Shown here piece after piece: positions 56,381-64,000 of a stretch of 64,000 nt of DNA. The stretch covers positions 1 through 64,000 of the forward strand of contig NZ_RCFQ01000004.1 in NCBI RefSeq assembly GCF_003665155.1, written 5' to 3'. The notes below the pieces were generated by a model, which worked only from the letters and a program-made list of their open reading frames with translations, was not told the DNA's origin and ran no database searches. Each line of letters begins with the position of its first letter. Position 1 is the stretch's first letter. A program made the position numbers and the translations under genes. Source of the DNA: Mariprofundus sp. EBB-1 (GTDB lineage: Bacteria; Pseudomonadota; Zetaproteobacteria; Mariprofundales; Mariprofundaceae).

Positions 56381-56725
56381 CTAAGACCTCAGATACATAT
56401 CCAACACTTCGTCTGAACTAATGCCCTCTAACCTTTCATTTTTACGACCAGTTCGGCCCCTAACTCGATAACATTCCAACCTAGATAAGATGGCTTTCTC
56501 TGCAATTTCAATATTTTCCACAAAAGCGATCGGCTTGAAGTTAACGTTTTCTTTGCCGAATGTTCTGAAATAATTCTTTTCTCGTATATAAAGGTTTTTA
56601 GCCTTTCCGACTTTGCAGTTCTGTTTGGTTACTTTGATGGCACGGTCAGCAATTCTGGGGTCTTGGGCATTAACAGATATTGGCTGCTCATTGTTTAAAG
56701 TTACAATGTATATTCCGGAGTCCAT
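56381..56725 (-). CDS. small GIY-YIG-like protein
   Basis: The 114-residue protein starts SGIYIVTLNNEQ and continues with CKVGKAKNLYIREKNYFRTFG, a pattern like the T5orf172/GIY-YIG nuclease fold (KVGKSxNxxxR). The glutamate in VENIEIAEKAILSRL could be catalytic. AGGAGA precedes the ATG at 56725. Such proteins are common in phages and mobile elements. No companion gene is nearby, so its role is unknown. Confidence 0.6.
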   Translation of the reverse strand: MDSGIYIVTLNNEQPISVNAQDPRIADRAIKVTKQNCKVGKAKNLYIREKNYFRTFGKENVNFKPIAFVENIEIAEKAILSRLECYRVRGRTGRKNERLEGISSDEVLDMYLRS

Positions 56726-56850
56726 GCTTCTCCTCGCGAGATTCGTCTCTGCTTCACTACACGCTTCTCCCTTCAGTTTGTCCACAACTATACATTCGCC
56801 CGAATGTCCTGAGTTGCTCGAAAAGAGCCACTCGCAAATGAATGATGAAC

Positions 56851-57660
<810 letters not shown>

Positions 57661-57689
57661 GCAGGTACGCTGGGCAGGCTATGTTCGTT

Positions 57690-59885
57690 TTAGAACGTAG
57701 CATGTGCCTGAACGAAGAAGTTTCTACCTTCACCGGGAAGGCGTGTGCCGGTGGCAACGGCAGAAGCCCTACCTGCTGCATCGGTGGTAATTCTGTTATA
57801 ACCACTCAGGTGATCCTGATAGAAGCGATCGAGTACATTGTTTACCCCTGCACTGATGGCCATGTTCCGGCTAAGCGCATAACGGCCATGCAGATTAAAC
57901 AGGCTATAACCGGCTGTTTTACTTTCTGCATTGGTGCTTGAAACCTTATCCTGCTTCCCGAAGAAATTTCCTTCGGCTGTAACGGACCAGTCAGCATCAC
58001 CATAATAACTCAGGCCAATGGTAGAGTTGAGCGGTGCAATTCTGTACAGGTTATCCGTGATATCACGGCGTTTACCACGCACATAACTGATGGTGCCATC
58101 GACGGAAATATGGTCAGTGATATTGGCTCCGAAACCTGCATCGGCACCATACATGTCAGCATCCACATTGGAAAATTGTAGCGGCACACAGAAAGGATCC
58201 AGTGGATTGGCGGTACAGAAGCCTGCCCCTTTGAGCATATTGCCCTGCATCACACGGAAATTATAAGCCGGCCCTGTTGTTGAAGCGGTGCCTTGAATAT
58301 AATTATTCACACGTTTGAAAAACAGACGTGGGGTGAAATAGATGGCATCAGATTTCCACTCCAGACCAAGATCAACATTATAGGATGTTTCCGGATTCAG
58401 GTTCACATCACCGACATAAGTGCGTTTGTCAGCTAGGCCTGCCGTGGATTCCAGCGGAGACCAGAGATAACGCTCTTGATAGGACGGAGCACGCTGTTTT
58501 CTGGCGGCACCGAATGTCACTTTAAGATTGTCATTGACGGTTTGTGTGAGCAGCAGGGAGATATCAATCAGATTATCATTCTGACTGCGCTGGCTGGCAT
58601 TGAAATTGGTGGCCAGGGTATTAATGGCTGTTGCCATCATGCCGGCAAAGCCGCTGGTGCTTACGGTCCCTGAACTCATATTTACACGGCTGTAACGCAC
58701 ACCTGTTTGAATTTCCAGGCTGTCGCTTAGTGACCCCTTCCATTCGGTAAAGAGGCTGAAACGGTTACGTTTTACGTTATTATAGTTTTGCAGGCTGAAG
58801 GCCGCATTGGTCGGATCGAACACATCGGCTTGATGTTTGGCCAGCCAGCCATCTGTGCCAACTGTAATAGAGCCACTATTCACAGGTATGATGGCATGCA
58901 ATTTATAGCCAATATCTTTGGCATTGGTGAGCGCGAAGCGTTGCATGAGTCGTCCCCCCATGCCAAGCATGGCAGGCGGTGTACGCAGGGAATAATTATC
59001 CATATTATGATCTGTATCCATGTAGTGGGCATCGGCGAACCACTGGATGCCATTGCTAGCGCGATCACTGTTAAAAGCGGCCGAGAATGCATTGCCTTTG
59101 ACATAAATAATATCCATTGGCAGCGCCGGGGAACCGGAGTTATCAACACGCTCATTGTTATAGCCGAGGCTGAACTCACCGGCAGAAAAGCGATGGCCAT
59201 AATCAGCGCCGAAGGTGCGGCGTTGGTATTGTGTGGGTAAAATATCCAGACCATTACCTGCTTGCATGGCTTGCCCTTTATCGAGATTACCATTGAGTTG
59301 CAGGCGATCACTAGCTGAACTGCCGCCGAGCTGGCCACCGACGCTGTAGGCGTTGTTGTTGCTTTCGTAGCCAGATGTGAAACTGCCGTGCGGGCGGGCC
59401 TCACCTACTTCAGAGTAAGGCTGTTTTGCTGTTTTGGCATTGATGCTGCCACCAATGCTTTCTGCACCGGCACTGACCGGAGAAATGCCGCGAATGACGG
59501 TGATGCTTTCCATTTGTGATGTCGGCAGATGACTTAATGGCGGGTCCATCCAGTTGGGGCCAGCTGGTGCAACATTCAGCCCGTCAAGTTGAGTGTTGAT
59601 ACGAGAACCGAACATACCGCGATATTGCGCGATGCCTGTGAGTGGGCCATTCTTGTTTACATTAGCACCAGGTACAGATTTTAGCGTATCAGCGGCATCG
59701 GCTGGTATATAATCCTGCTCTAGCGGTTTGACGGTAACGGTGTTGGCGCGCTCAATAGCGGTGTCTTCTACATTGATGATAGGGGTAGAATCTTCAGCAA
59801 TAGCAATGCTTGAAAAAATTATCAGACTTGCAAGTGTCAAGCTGGATCGGCTGATGGCGCTGGAAGGGTGAAAATGGGTATGCAT
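57690..59885 (-). CDS. TonB-dependent outer-membrane receptor
   Basis: A signal peptide (residues 1-30), a plug domain (LKSVPGANVNKNGPLTGIAQ, YRGMFGSRINTQLDG, MDPPLSHLP) and a 22-strand-type barrel ending in the aromatic FFVQAHATF. The protein has 731 residues. The RGMFGSRI/MDPP sequence of the plug recalls copper/metal receptors, so a metal chelate is the likeliest substrate, but this is not certain. It leads a two-gene operon with tonB and is divergent from regB. Confidence 0.9.
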   Translation of the reverse strand: MHTHFHPSSAISRSSLTLASLIIFSSIAIAEDSTPIINVEDTAIERANTVTVKPLEQDYIPADAADTLKSVPGANVNKNGPLTGIAQYRGMFGSRINTQLDGLNVAPAGPNWMDPPLSHLPTSQMESITVIRGISPVSAGAESIGGSINAKTAKQPYSEVGEARPHGSFTSGYESNNNAYSVGGQLGGSSASDRLQLNGNLDKGQAMQAGNGLDILPTQYQRRTFGADYGHRFSAGEFSLGYNNERVDNSGSPALPMDIIYVKGNAFSAAFNSDRASNGIQWFADAHYMDTDHNMDNYSLRTPPAMLGMGGRLMQRFALTNAKDIGYKLHAIIPVNSGSITVGTDGWLAKHQADVFDPTNAAFSLQNYNNVKRNRFSLFTEWKGSLSDSLEIQTGVRYSRVNMSSGTVSTSGFAGMMATAINTLATNFNASQRSQNDNLIDISLLLTQTVNDNLKVTFGAARKQRAPSYQERYLWSPLESTAGLADKRTYVGDVNLNPETSYNVDLGLEWKSDAIYFTPRLFFKRVNNYIQGTASTTGPAYNFRVMQGNMLKGAGFCTANPLDPFCVPLQFSNVDADMYGADAGFGANITDHISVDGTISYVRGKRRDITDNLYRIAPLNSTIGLSYYGDADWSVTAEGNFFGKQDKVSSTNAESKTAGYSLFNLHGRYALSRNMAISAGVNNVLDRFYQDHLSGYNRITTDAAGRASAVATGTRLPGEGRNFFVQAHATF

Positions 59886-60073
59886 GGCTAGAGTTATCTC
59901 CTGTGTTTGCTGCGAATACTAGAGAGGGATGACGGCTATCGGGATGTGGCAAATTGTCGCATGGTCTTCATTATAGGCTGTTGTAAACTTGCCGGAGCGG
60001 GTGCGCTGGATACGGGATAGTGAATGATTGTAAGCGATGATGGTCACTATCACCCTGATGAACTGGAGAGAGA

Positions 60074-61342
60074 ATGAGCTTGTTTGGAATGAGGGAAGGC
60101 GTCGGTATTTTATCTGCCAACATGGGGCGCCTTTTACTGATGCGTGTTGTGTTGATTTTGTGTCAGTTGCTATTGGTGCTGGTTTCTCTGTTCTATGATG
60201 GCATTGATCTGGCGCTGCCGCAGCTGATGACGCTTATTACACTGTATATTGCGGTAAATGTGGCATCTTTTTTATTTTTGATTCGAAACAAAGGACTCAA
60301 TGAACGCAATTATTTTTGCCAGTTAATGGTGGATGTGCTATTTCTGACTTTGTTGCTCTATTTTTCTGGTGGTTATACCAATCCGTTCATCTCCCTATAT
60401 CTGCTGCCACTGATTATTGTTAGTTCTACTCTGGGTAGGCGACAAGCGATGGCGATGGCATTGGTTATTCTGGTAAGTTATACGCTCTTGGTTTTTTTCT
60501 ATCAGCCACTGTTTGTGATGGGCGCCACGGCCGCCACTTCCGGCTTTCACATGCACTTGTTGGGTATGTGGTTCAGTTTTGTATTAAGTGTGGGTTTAAT
60601 TGTCTTTTTTATCATGCGTATGACAGAAAGTATTCATAAGCGGGATTTGCGGCTGGCCGAGATGCGGGAAGTGGCCGAACGTGACAGCCACGTGCTGGCA
60701 CTCGGAGCGATGGCGGCAGGAGCTGCCCATGAACTGGGAACCCCATTGGCAACGATGGCGGTGGTATCGCATGAGCTAGAGTGTGATTTTTCCGATCATC
60801 CGGAGATTACTTCGCAAACAGCACTGCTCAAAACAGAATTGGCGCGTTGTAAACAGGTCTTATCCCAGCTCTCTGCCAGTGCAGGTCAATTGCGTGCGGA
60901 AGGTGGGCGTAGTCTTTGCTTTGATGCTTATATGCGTGAAGTAAGCACGCAGTGGCAGATGATGCGTCCGCGTGCAGAAATGCGATTACATCAGCATTCA
61001 GAGGGCTCAGCACCAGAGTTGGTCGCAGATATTACGTTGACACAGGCGCTGTACAATTTGCTGAATAATGCCGCCGATGCATCACCAACTGGTCTGATGC
61101 TTGCCTTCGGATGGAATAATGATGCGTTATGGCTGGAAATTGGTGATCAGGGGCCGGGGTTTCCTCAATATATACTGGAGCATTCCGGCCAGCCTGAAAT
61201 ATCGACCAAGACTTCCGGTAGTGGATTAGGACTGTTTCTCAGTCGAGCCGTACTAGAGCGCTTGGGGGGCAAACTGGAACTCTCTAATCCTGTAGAGGGC
61301 GGTGCTTGTGCCCGGGTGACTTTACCGAGGAATCAGGAATGA
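60074..61342 (+). CDS. regB: redox sensor histidine kinase, RegB/PrrB type
   Basis: Six membrane helices in the N-terminal half include the quinone-site heptapeptide GGYTNPF at residues 99-105. The phosphoacceptor H219 is in LALGAMAAGAAHELGTPLAT. C259 in ELARCKQVLSQLS lies 40 residues after the histidine, the same spacing as the redox cysteine of Rhodobacter RegB (H225/C265, from memory). ATPase motifs are NLLNNAADASP, DQGPGFP and GSGLGLFLSRAV. In relatives this kinase controls CO2 fixation, respiration and nitrogen metabolism by quinone redox state. Confidence 0.92.
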   Translation: MSLFGMREGVGILSANMGRLLLMRVVLILCQLLLVLVSLFYDGIDLALPQLMTLITLYIAVNVASFLFLIRNKGLNERNYFCQLMVDVLFLTLLLYFSGGYTNPFISLYLLPLIIVSSTLGRRQAMAMALVILVSYTLLVFFYQPLFVMGATAATSGFHMHLLGMWFSFVLSVGLIVFFIMRMTESIHKRDLRLAEMREVAERDSHVLALGAMAAGAAHELGTPLATMAVVSHELECDFSDHPEITSQTALLKTELARCKQVLSQLSASAGQLRAEGGRSLCFDAYMREVSTQWQMMRPRAEMRLHQHSEGSAPELVADITLTQALYNLLNNAADASPTGLMLAFGWNNDALWLEIGDQGPGFPQYILEHSGQPEISTKTSGSGLGLFLSRAVLERLGGKLELSNPVEGGACARVTLPRNQE

Positions 61343-61881
61343 TGTCGCTGCCGAATCTGCTATTGGTGGATGATGATGTTGTCTTTTGTCAGGTGTTGGC
61401 GAACGCGATGCAAAAACGTGGGTTTGACGTGACTACAGCGAATAGCGTGGCACAAGCGAAGATCTTGCTGGATGAAGGCTTATTGCCGGATTATGCAGTC
61501 GTGGATCTCTCCATGCCCGGAGGGGCATCCGGGCTGGTGTTGGTGGAACTGTTGCATGGCTTCTCTGCCGAGATGCGTATTGTGGTGCTGACCGGTTACG
61601 CCAGTGTTGCGACGGCGATTGAGGCGATCAAGTTGGGTGCAACCCACTATTTGGCCAAACCAGCCAATGCGGATGAAATCATGAAGGCATTTGGCAAGGC
61701 ATCGGGCGATGCTGATGCAGGTGTGAGTGATCAGAGGGTCTCAGTTAGGCGTTTGGAATGGGAACATATCCAGAAGGTGTTAGCCGATTGTGATGGTAAT
61801 ATTTCAGCCGCCGCACGTGAGCTCGGCATGCATCGACGCACCTTGCAGCGCAAGCTGGCCAAGCGGCCAGTAAAAAACTAG
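61339..61881 (+). CDS. regA: redox response regulator, RegA/PrrA/ActR type
   Basis: A receiver domain (LLLVDDDVVFC, phosphorylated D56 in AVVDLSMPGG, KPANADEIMKAF) is joined to a short linker and a Fis-type helix-turn-helix (WEHIQKVLADCDGNISAAAR, ELGMHRRTLQRKLAK), the RegA signature. The linker has DQRVSVRR instead of the usual proline run. It overlaps regB (ATGA); 180 residues is normal. Calvin-cycle genes such as prk are plausible targets. Confidence 0.92.
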   Translation: MMSLPNLLLVDDDVVFCQVLANAMQKRGFDVTTANSVAQAKILLDEGLLPDYAVVDLSMPGGASGLVLVELLHGFSAEMRIVVLTGYASVATAIEAIKLGATHYLAKPANADEIMKAFGKASGDADAGVSDQRVSVRRLEWEHIQKVLADCDGNISAAARELGMHRRTLQRKLAKRPVKN

Positions 61882-61914
61882 GGCCTGTTAACAGACCTTA
61901 AGGAAACGCTGATT
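61882..61914. repeat. short motif shared with 1.8 kb
   Basis: GGCCTGTTAACAGACC (61882-61897) is nearly palindromic and is followed by TTAAGGAAACGCTGATTA. The latter also occurs, on the other strand, in the hairpin at 1815-1841. It lies between the convergent regA and tusA genes. Confidence 0.4.
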
Positions 61915-62134
61915 ATTTTTCGATCAATAACAGATGTTTGTCGTTATCCGTCGGTTCATTGGATAGTACTTTAAAGCCCTGCTCTTCACATGAGCGGGGT
62001 ACATTTTCCAGCGGTTCCCCTGCATTAAGTAGCACTTCCAGTTGTTCGCCTGTGTCCATTTTGGCCAGTTGTAGTTTGACCTTCACAAAGGTCATCGGAC
62101 AGGTTTCGCGGGTAATATCGAGAAAATGTTTCAT
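61913..62134 (-). CDS. tusA: TusA-family sulfur carrier
   Basis: TusA proteins carry a persulfide on the conserved cysteine and pass it on. Here it is C12 in ETCPMTFVKVK. The 73-residue protein has the usual beta-alpha-beta-alpha form with ENVPRSCEEQGF. AAGGAA precedes the ATG. With DsrE2 nearby it fits the sulfur-relay sets of sulfur-oxidising bacteria rather than only tRNA thiolation. Confidence 0.9.
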   Translation of the reverse strand: MKHFLDITRETCPMTFVKVKLQLAKMDTGEQLEVLLNAGEPLENVPRSCEEQGFKVLSNEPTDNDKHLLLIEK

Positions 62135-62169
62135 GTTATGGTTCCTTGAGTAAATTGGTATTCAAAATC

Positions 62170-62255
62170 TTTCACCGCAGTCCCCCAGGGGAGCCTCTCA
62201 TGTGTAAAACACACTCACCTTCAGGACGCAAAGGTACGCAGAGGAAAGACAAAGC
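62170..62255. repeat. dispersed intergenic repeat, copy 4
   Basis: TTTCACCGCAG at the left, then TGTGTAAAACACACTCACCT and TCAGGACGCAAAGGTACGCAG. The part CTCACCTTCAGGAC is identical to copy 1. It lies between tusA and dsrE2. Confidence 0.75.
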
Positions 62256-62353
62256 ATTGTATGATAGCAGCATAAATCTTTATAGCATCCAAACATAGAG
62301 TTTGGGTAATAATACCTTTCAACTATTGCGATAAAAAATATTTTTTAGTGGGA

Positions 62354-62842
62354 TTAGATGAAAATGATGTGAGAGTTTTCTGATTCATTGAGGAAGGTGG
62401 CAACACCGACAACACTTTCCACTTCTTCAATCATATCGCTTTGCTCAACTTCCAGAATTTTCATGGCCATTTCACATGCGACAATGCGAATGCCGAGTGC
62501 ATGCGCTGCTTCTACTAGTTCAGGTAGCGTGGCGACATTATGATCTTTCATCATTTTGGTCATCAGTATGGGGCTGGCGCCAAAAAAGTTCAGGCGGGAT
62601 AGAGGTAGATTGTTGATGCCACCCATTAAAAAGTTGAATGCTCTGGCCATCAGGCTGTTACCGGTTGCAACACGCCCTTTTTTCTTTTTCAGAGCATTCA
62701 AGCCCCAAAAGGTGAAAAACATAGTGACTTCACGGTTGGTGGCAGCAGCACCTGTAGCAACTGTAAAAGCTGCGACCATTTTATCGAAATCGCCGGAAAA
62801 ACAGACGATAGAAATTTTCTTTTTATCCACTGGTGTGCTCAT
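62354..62842 (-). CDS. DsrE2-like sulfur carrier
   Basis: A 162-residue DsrE/F-like protein of the DsrE2 (COG2210) type. ISIVCFSGDFDKMVAAF and VTMFFTFWGLNALKKKK are typical, and the conserved C123 in IRIVACEMAMKIL can carry sulfane sulfur. One hydrophobic stretch near residues 68-78 may bind the membrane. GAGGT precedes the ATG. It is next to tusA, an arrangement seen in bacteria and archaea that transfer sulfane sulfur to oxidation complexes. Confidence 0.88.
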   Translation of the reverse strand: MSTPVDKKKISIVCFSGDFDKMVAAFTVATGAAATNREVTMFFTFWGLNALKKKKGRVATGNSLMARAFNFLMGGINNLPLSRLNFFGASPILMTKMMKDHNVATLPELVEAAHALGIRIVACEMAMKILEVEQSDMIEEVESVVGVATFLNESENSHIIFI

Positions 62843-62932
62843 GATTTTACCTCAATAGACTGTAATAAGTCGGCAAGTTTATCATGAGATATAAATATAA
62901 ACAGATGCGTCGAACGAGGCCGGAAAGTGAAA

Positions 62933-63103
62933 TTAATCATCATCCTGTTGCAGGGCTTGCTGCTTTTTCTTTTCCTCACTGCGAGAATAGAGATATACAA
63001 TGCCATTCTTAATGCCGAACATAAACACGAAAAAAATAAGTCCTAATAAAAAACCAACCATAGGGTGCTCTTGCAGCAGTGTGATGAATGCAATGACGTT
63101 CAT
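62933..63103 (-). CDS. small single-pass membrane protein (56 aa)
   Basis: MNVIAFITLLQEHPMVGFLL begins a short protein with one helix (VGFLLGLIFFVFMFGIKNGI) and a charged tail SRSEEKKKQQALQQDDD. AGGAG lies nine bases before the ATG. It sits 19 bases after the end of the cytochrome gene and is surely cotranscribed with it. It could anchor or assemble the cytochrome. No family recognised. Confidence 0.7.
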   Translation of the reverse strand: MNVIAFITLLQEHPMVGFLLGLIFFVFMFGIKNGIVYLYSRSEEKKKQQALQQDDD

Positions 63104-63122
63104 GGATATCTCCTGTGTATGT

Positions 63123-63980
63123 TTACTTCAGAATACGCATCACTTTATGGCGGTAAGATGTGTGACAGGCCATGCAAGCGCTTAGCATCTGCGACTGATG
63201 TCGAAGTAATAGTGGCATATCTTTCGCTTTAGCGGCGGCTTCAGCTTTGATGGCAAGAGCATGAATGGCATCATCACGCATTTTGAAGTTCCGCATCTCT
63301 GTGCCAAGCGCTTGTTTGATTTTCATGCGCTGTTCCAAGCCGATCTTTTCATGCATCGCGATGCCGTGGGCTGCTTTTGCAGCGGTTGCGAAGTTTCCAA
63401 CCAGGATAGCCTGATCCAAGTCAGCGTAATCAATAGCAATCTGCTGCATGATCTGTTTCAGGCTTCCTGCAGTAGCTGAGTTTGGTGCAGCCTTTGCCGC
63501 GGGAGCTTTAACTGTTTGCTTTGCGCACTTGCGGTTAAAATTCTTTTTTATTCTTGTGAAATGTTTCAGGTCGCCTTCGGCTTTGGCCTTTTTCATGGCG
63601 GCTTTCATGTGTCCGCATGGCCTGGCAAATGCTTCATCATGAATATAAGCCGCAATTTTGCGCACATCACTTTCTTCTACACCCGGATTTGGCATGACAC
63701 CAAGATGTTTAACGGCCATTTTCAGAATAGCTTTGTCCTCGTTTGGGTCCGTTGCAAACGCAGTTACTTTTTCTATAAAGGCATCCCGGTTGGCCGTTGC
63801 CCGTTTATAATGTTTCTGCACGCCGTACATTGGCGGTGCCTGTGGTGGATCAAGATCAGCGTTGTGGCAAACGAAGCAGTTTTCATGAAATAATCGATTG
63901 CCTTCTGCCATGTCGTTGCTGCTGGCAATGGCATTGCTCGCCAACAACATGGTCACTGAGAGTATGATTATTTTTTGCAT
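63123..63980 (-). CDS. two-domain cytochrome c (class I plus cytochrome c'-like)
   Basis: A periplasmic protein of 285 residues. A signal peptide ends near NAIAS. The N-terminal class I domain has CFVCH (C35, C38, H39) and a methionine ligand in LGVMPNPGVEESDV. A lysine-rich linker follows, then a helical domain ending in CMACHTSYRHKV (C269, C272, H273), as in cytochrome c' with the heme near the C-terminus. The CGH and CAK cysteines in the linker are not heme sites. It is probably an electron carrier. AAGGAG precedes the ATG. Confidence 0.87.
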   Translation of the reverse strand: MQKIIILSVTMLLASNAIASSNDMAEGNRLFHENCFVCHNADLDPPQAPPMYGVQKHYKRATANRDAFIEKVTAFATDPNEDKAILKMAVKHLGVMPNPGVEESDVRKIAAYIHDEAFARPCGHMKAAMKKAKAEGDLKHFTRIKKNFNRKCAKQTVKAPAAKAAPNSATAGSLKQIMQQIAIDYADLDQAILVGNFATAAKAAHGIAMHEKIGLEQRMKIKQALGTEMRNFKMRDDAIHALAIKAEAAAKAKDMPLLLRHQSQMLSACMACHTSYRHKVMRILK

Positions 63981-64000
63981 GGGGGCTCCTTGTTGACGCT

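Overview
The window is the replication-origin region of a Gram-negative, apparently autotrophic proteobacterium with about 64 kb of flanking chromosome. Bacterial housekeeping genes (dnaA, dnaN, recF, gyrB, rpmH, rnpA, yidD, yidC, mnmE, mnmG, rsmG, parA, parB) identify the locus. A type I phosphoribulokinase, a beta-carbonic anhydrase, a RegB/RegA-type redox two-component pair, a sulfide:quinone reductase and several c-type cytochromes suggest a chemolithoautotroph. I suspect a zetaproteobacterium (Mariprofundus-like) or a deep-branching gamma/betaproteobacterial autotroph; this is inference from gene content, not from a marker search.

Layout. 1-12.1 kb is a leftward housekeeping block (rpmH-rnpA-yidD-yidC-mnmE, prk, mnmG-rsmG-parA-parB, mtnA, coaD). 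12.2-21.8 kb runs rightward: dnaA, a 1.5-kb gene-free origin region, dnaN, recF, gyrB, purM, purN. The origin region carries two diverged 220-bp copies of one module, exactly 1065 bp apart, with what looks like a decayed gene between them. Three parS sites lie at 4.65, 7.09 and 25.5 kb, two of them forming the first codons of parA and mnmG. 21.9-38.1 kb is mixed: lipoprotein, OmpR-type two-component system, NudF, PpnP, a complete late biotin operon bioFHCD, comF, glutaredoxin, carbonic anhydrase, a membrane-anchored class III nucleotidyl cyclase, mfd, and a receiver protein ending in a kinase-like dimerisation helix without an ATPase domain.

38.2-56 kb is the accessory region of greatest interest, a sulfur-stress island. 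It has an ArsR-type regulator with cysteines, a TolC/MFP/RND efflux system, two DUF2892 proteins, four rhodaneses (one membrane-anchored, one lipoprotein, two soluble), a TauE/SafE transporter, DUF302, two Crp/Fnr regulators, an Acidithiobacillus-type sulfide:quinone reductase with all three cysteines, an AhpD-like CxxC protein, tiny membrane proteins and a diheme cytochrome c peroxidase. Dispersed intergenic repeats of one family sit between its units. 52.3-55.2 kb looks like a scar of insertion and decay: a truncated secreted-protein gene, structured DNA, a new secreted protein, a Crp/Fnr gene with an FNR-type box nearby, and a transposase remnant.

56.4-64 kb contains a small GIY-YIG-like protein, a TonB receptor with its TonB, RegB/RegA, and a second sulfur-carrier group (TusA, DsrE2) followed by a 56-residue membrane protein and a two-domain cytochrome c. 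A reasonable reading is that sulfide entering the cell is oxidised by SQR, the resulting sulfane sulfur is handled by rhodaneses, TusA and DsrE2, excess is exported, electrons go to quinone and cytochromes, and the ArsR and Crp/Fnr regulators respond to persulfide or redox state. No rRNA, tRNA or CRISPR was seen.
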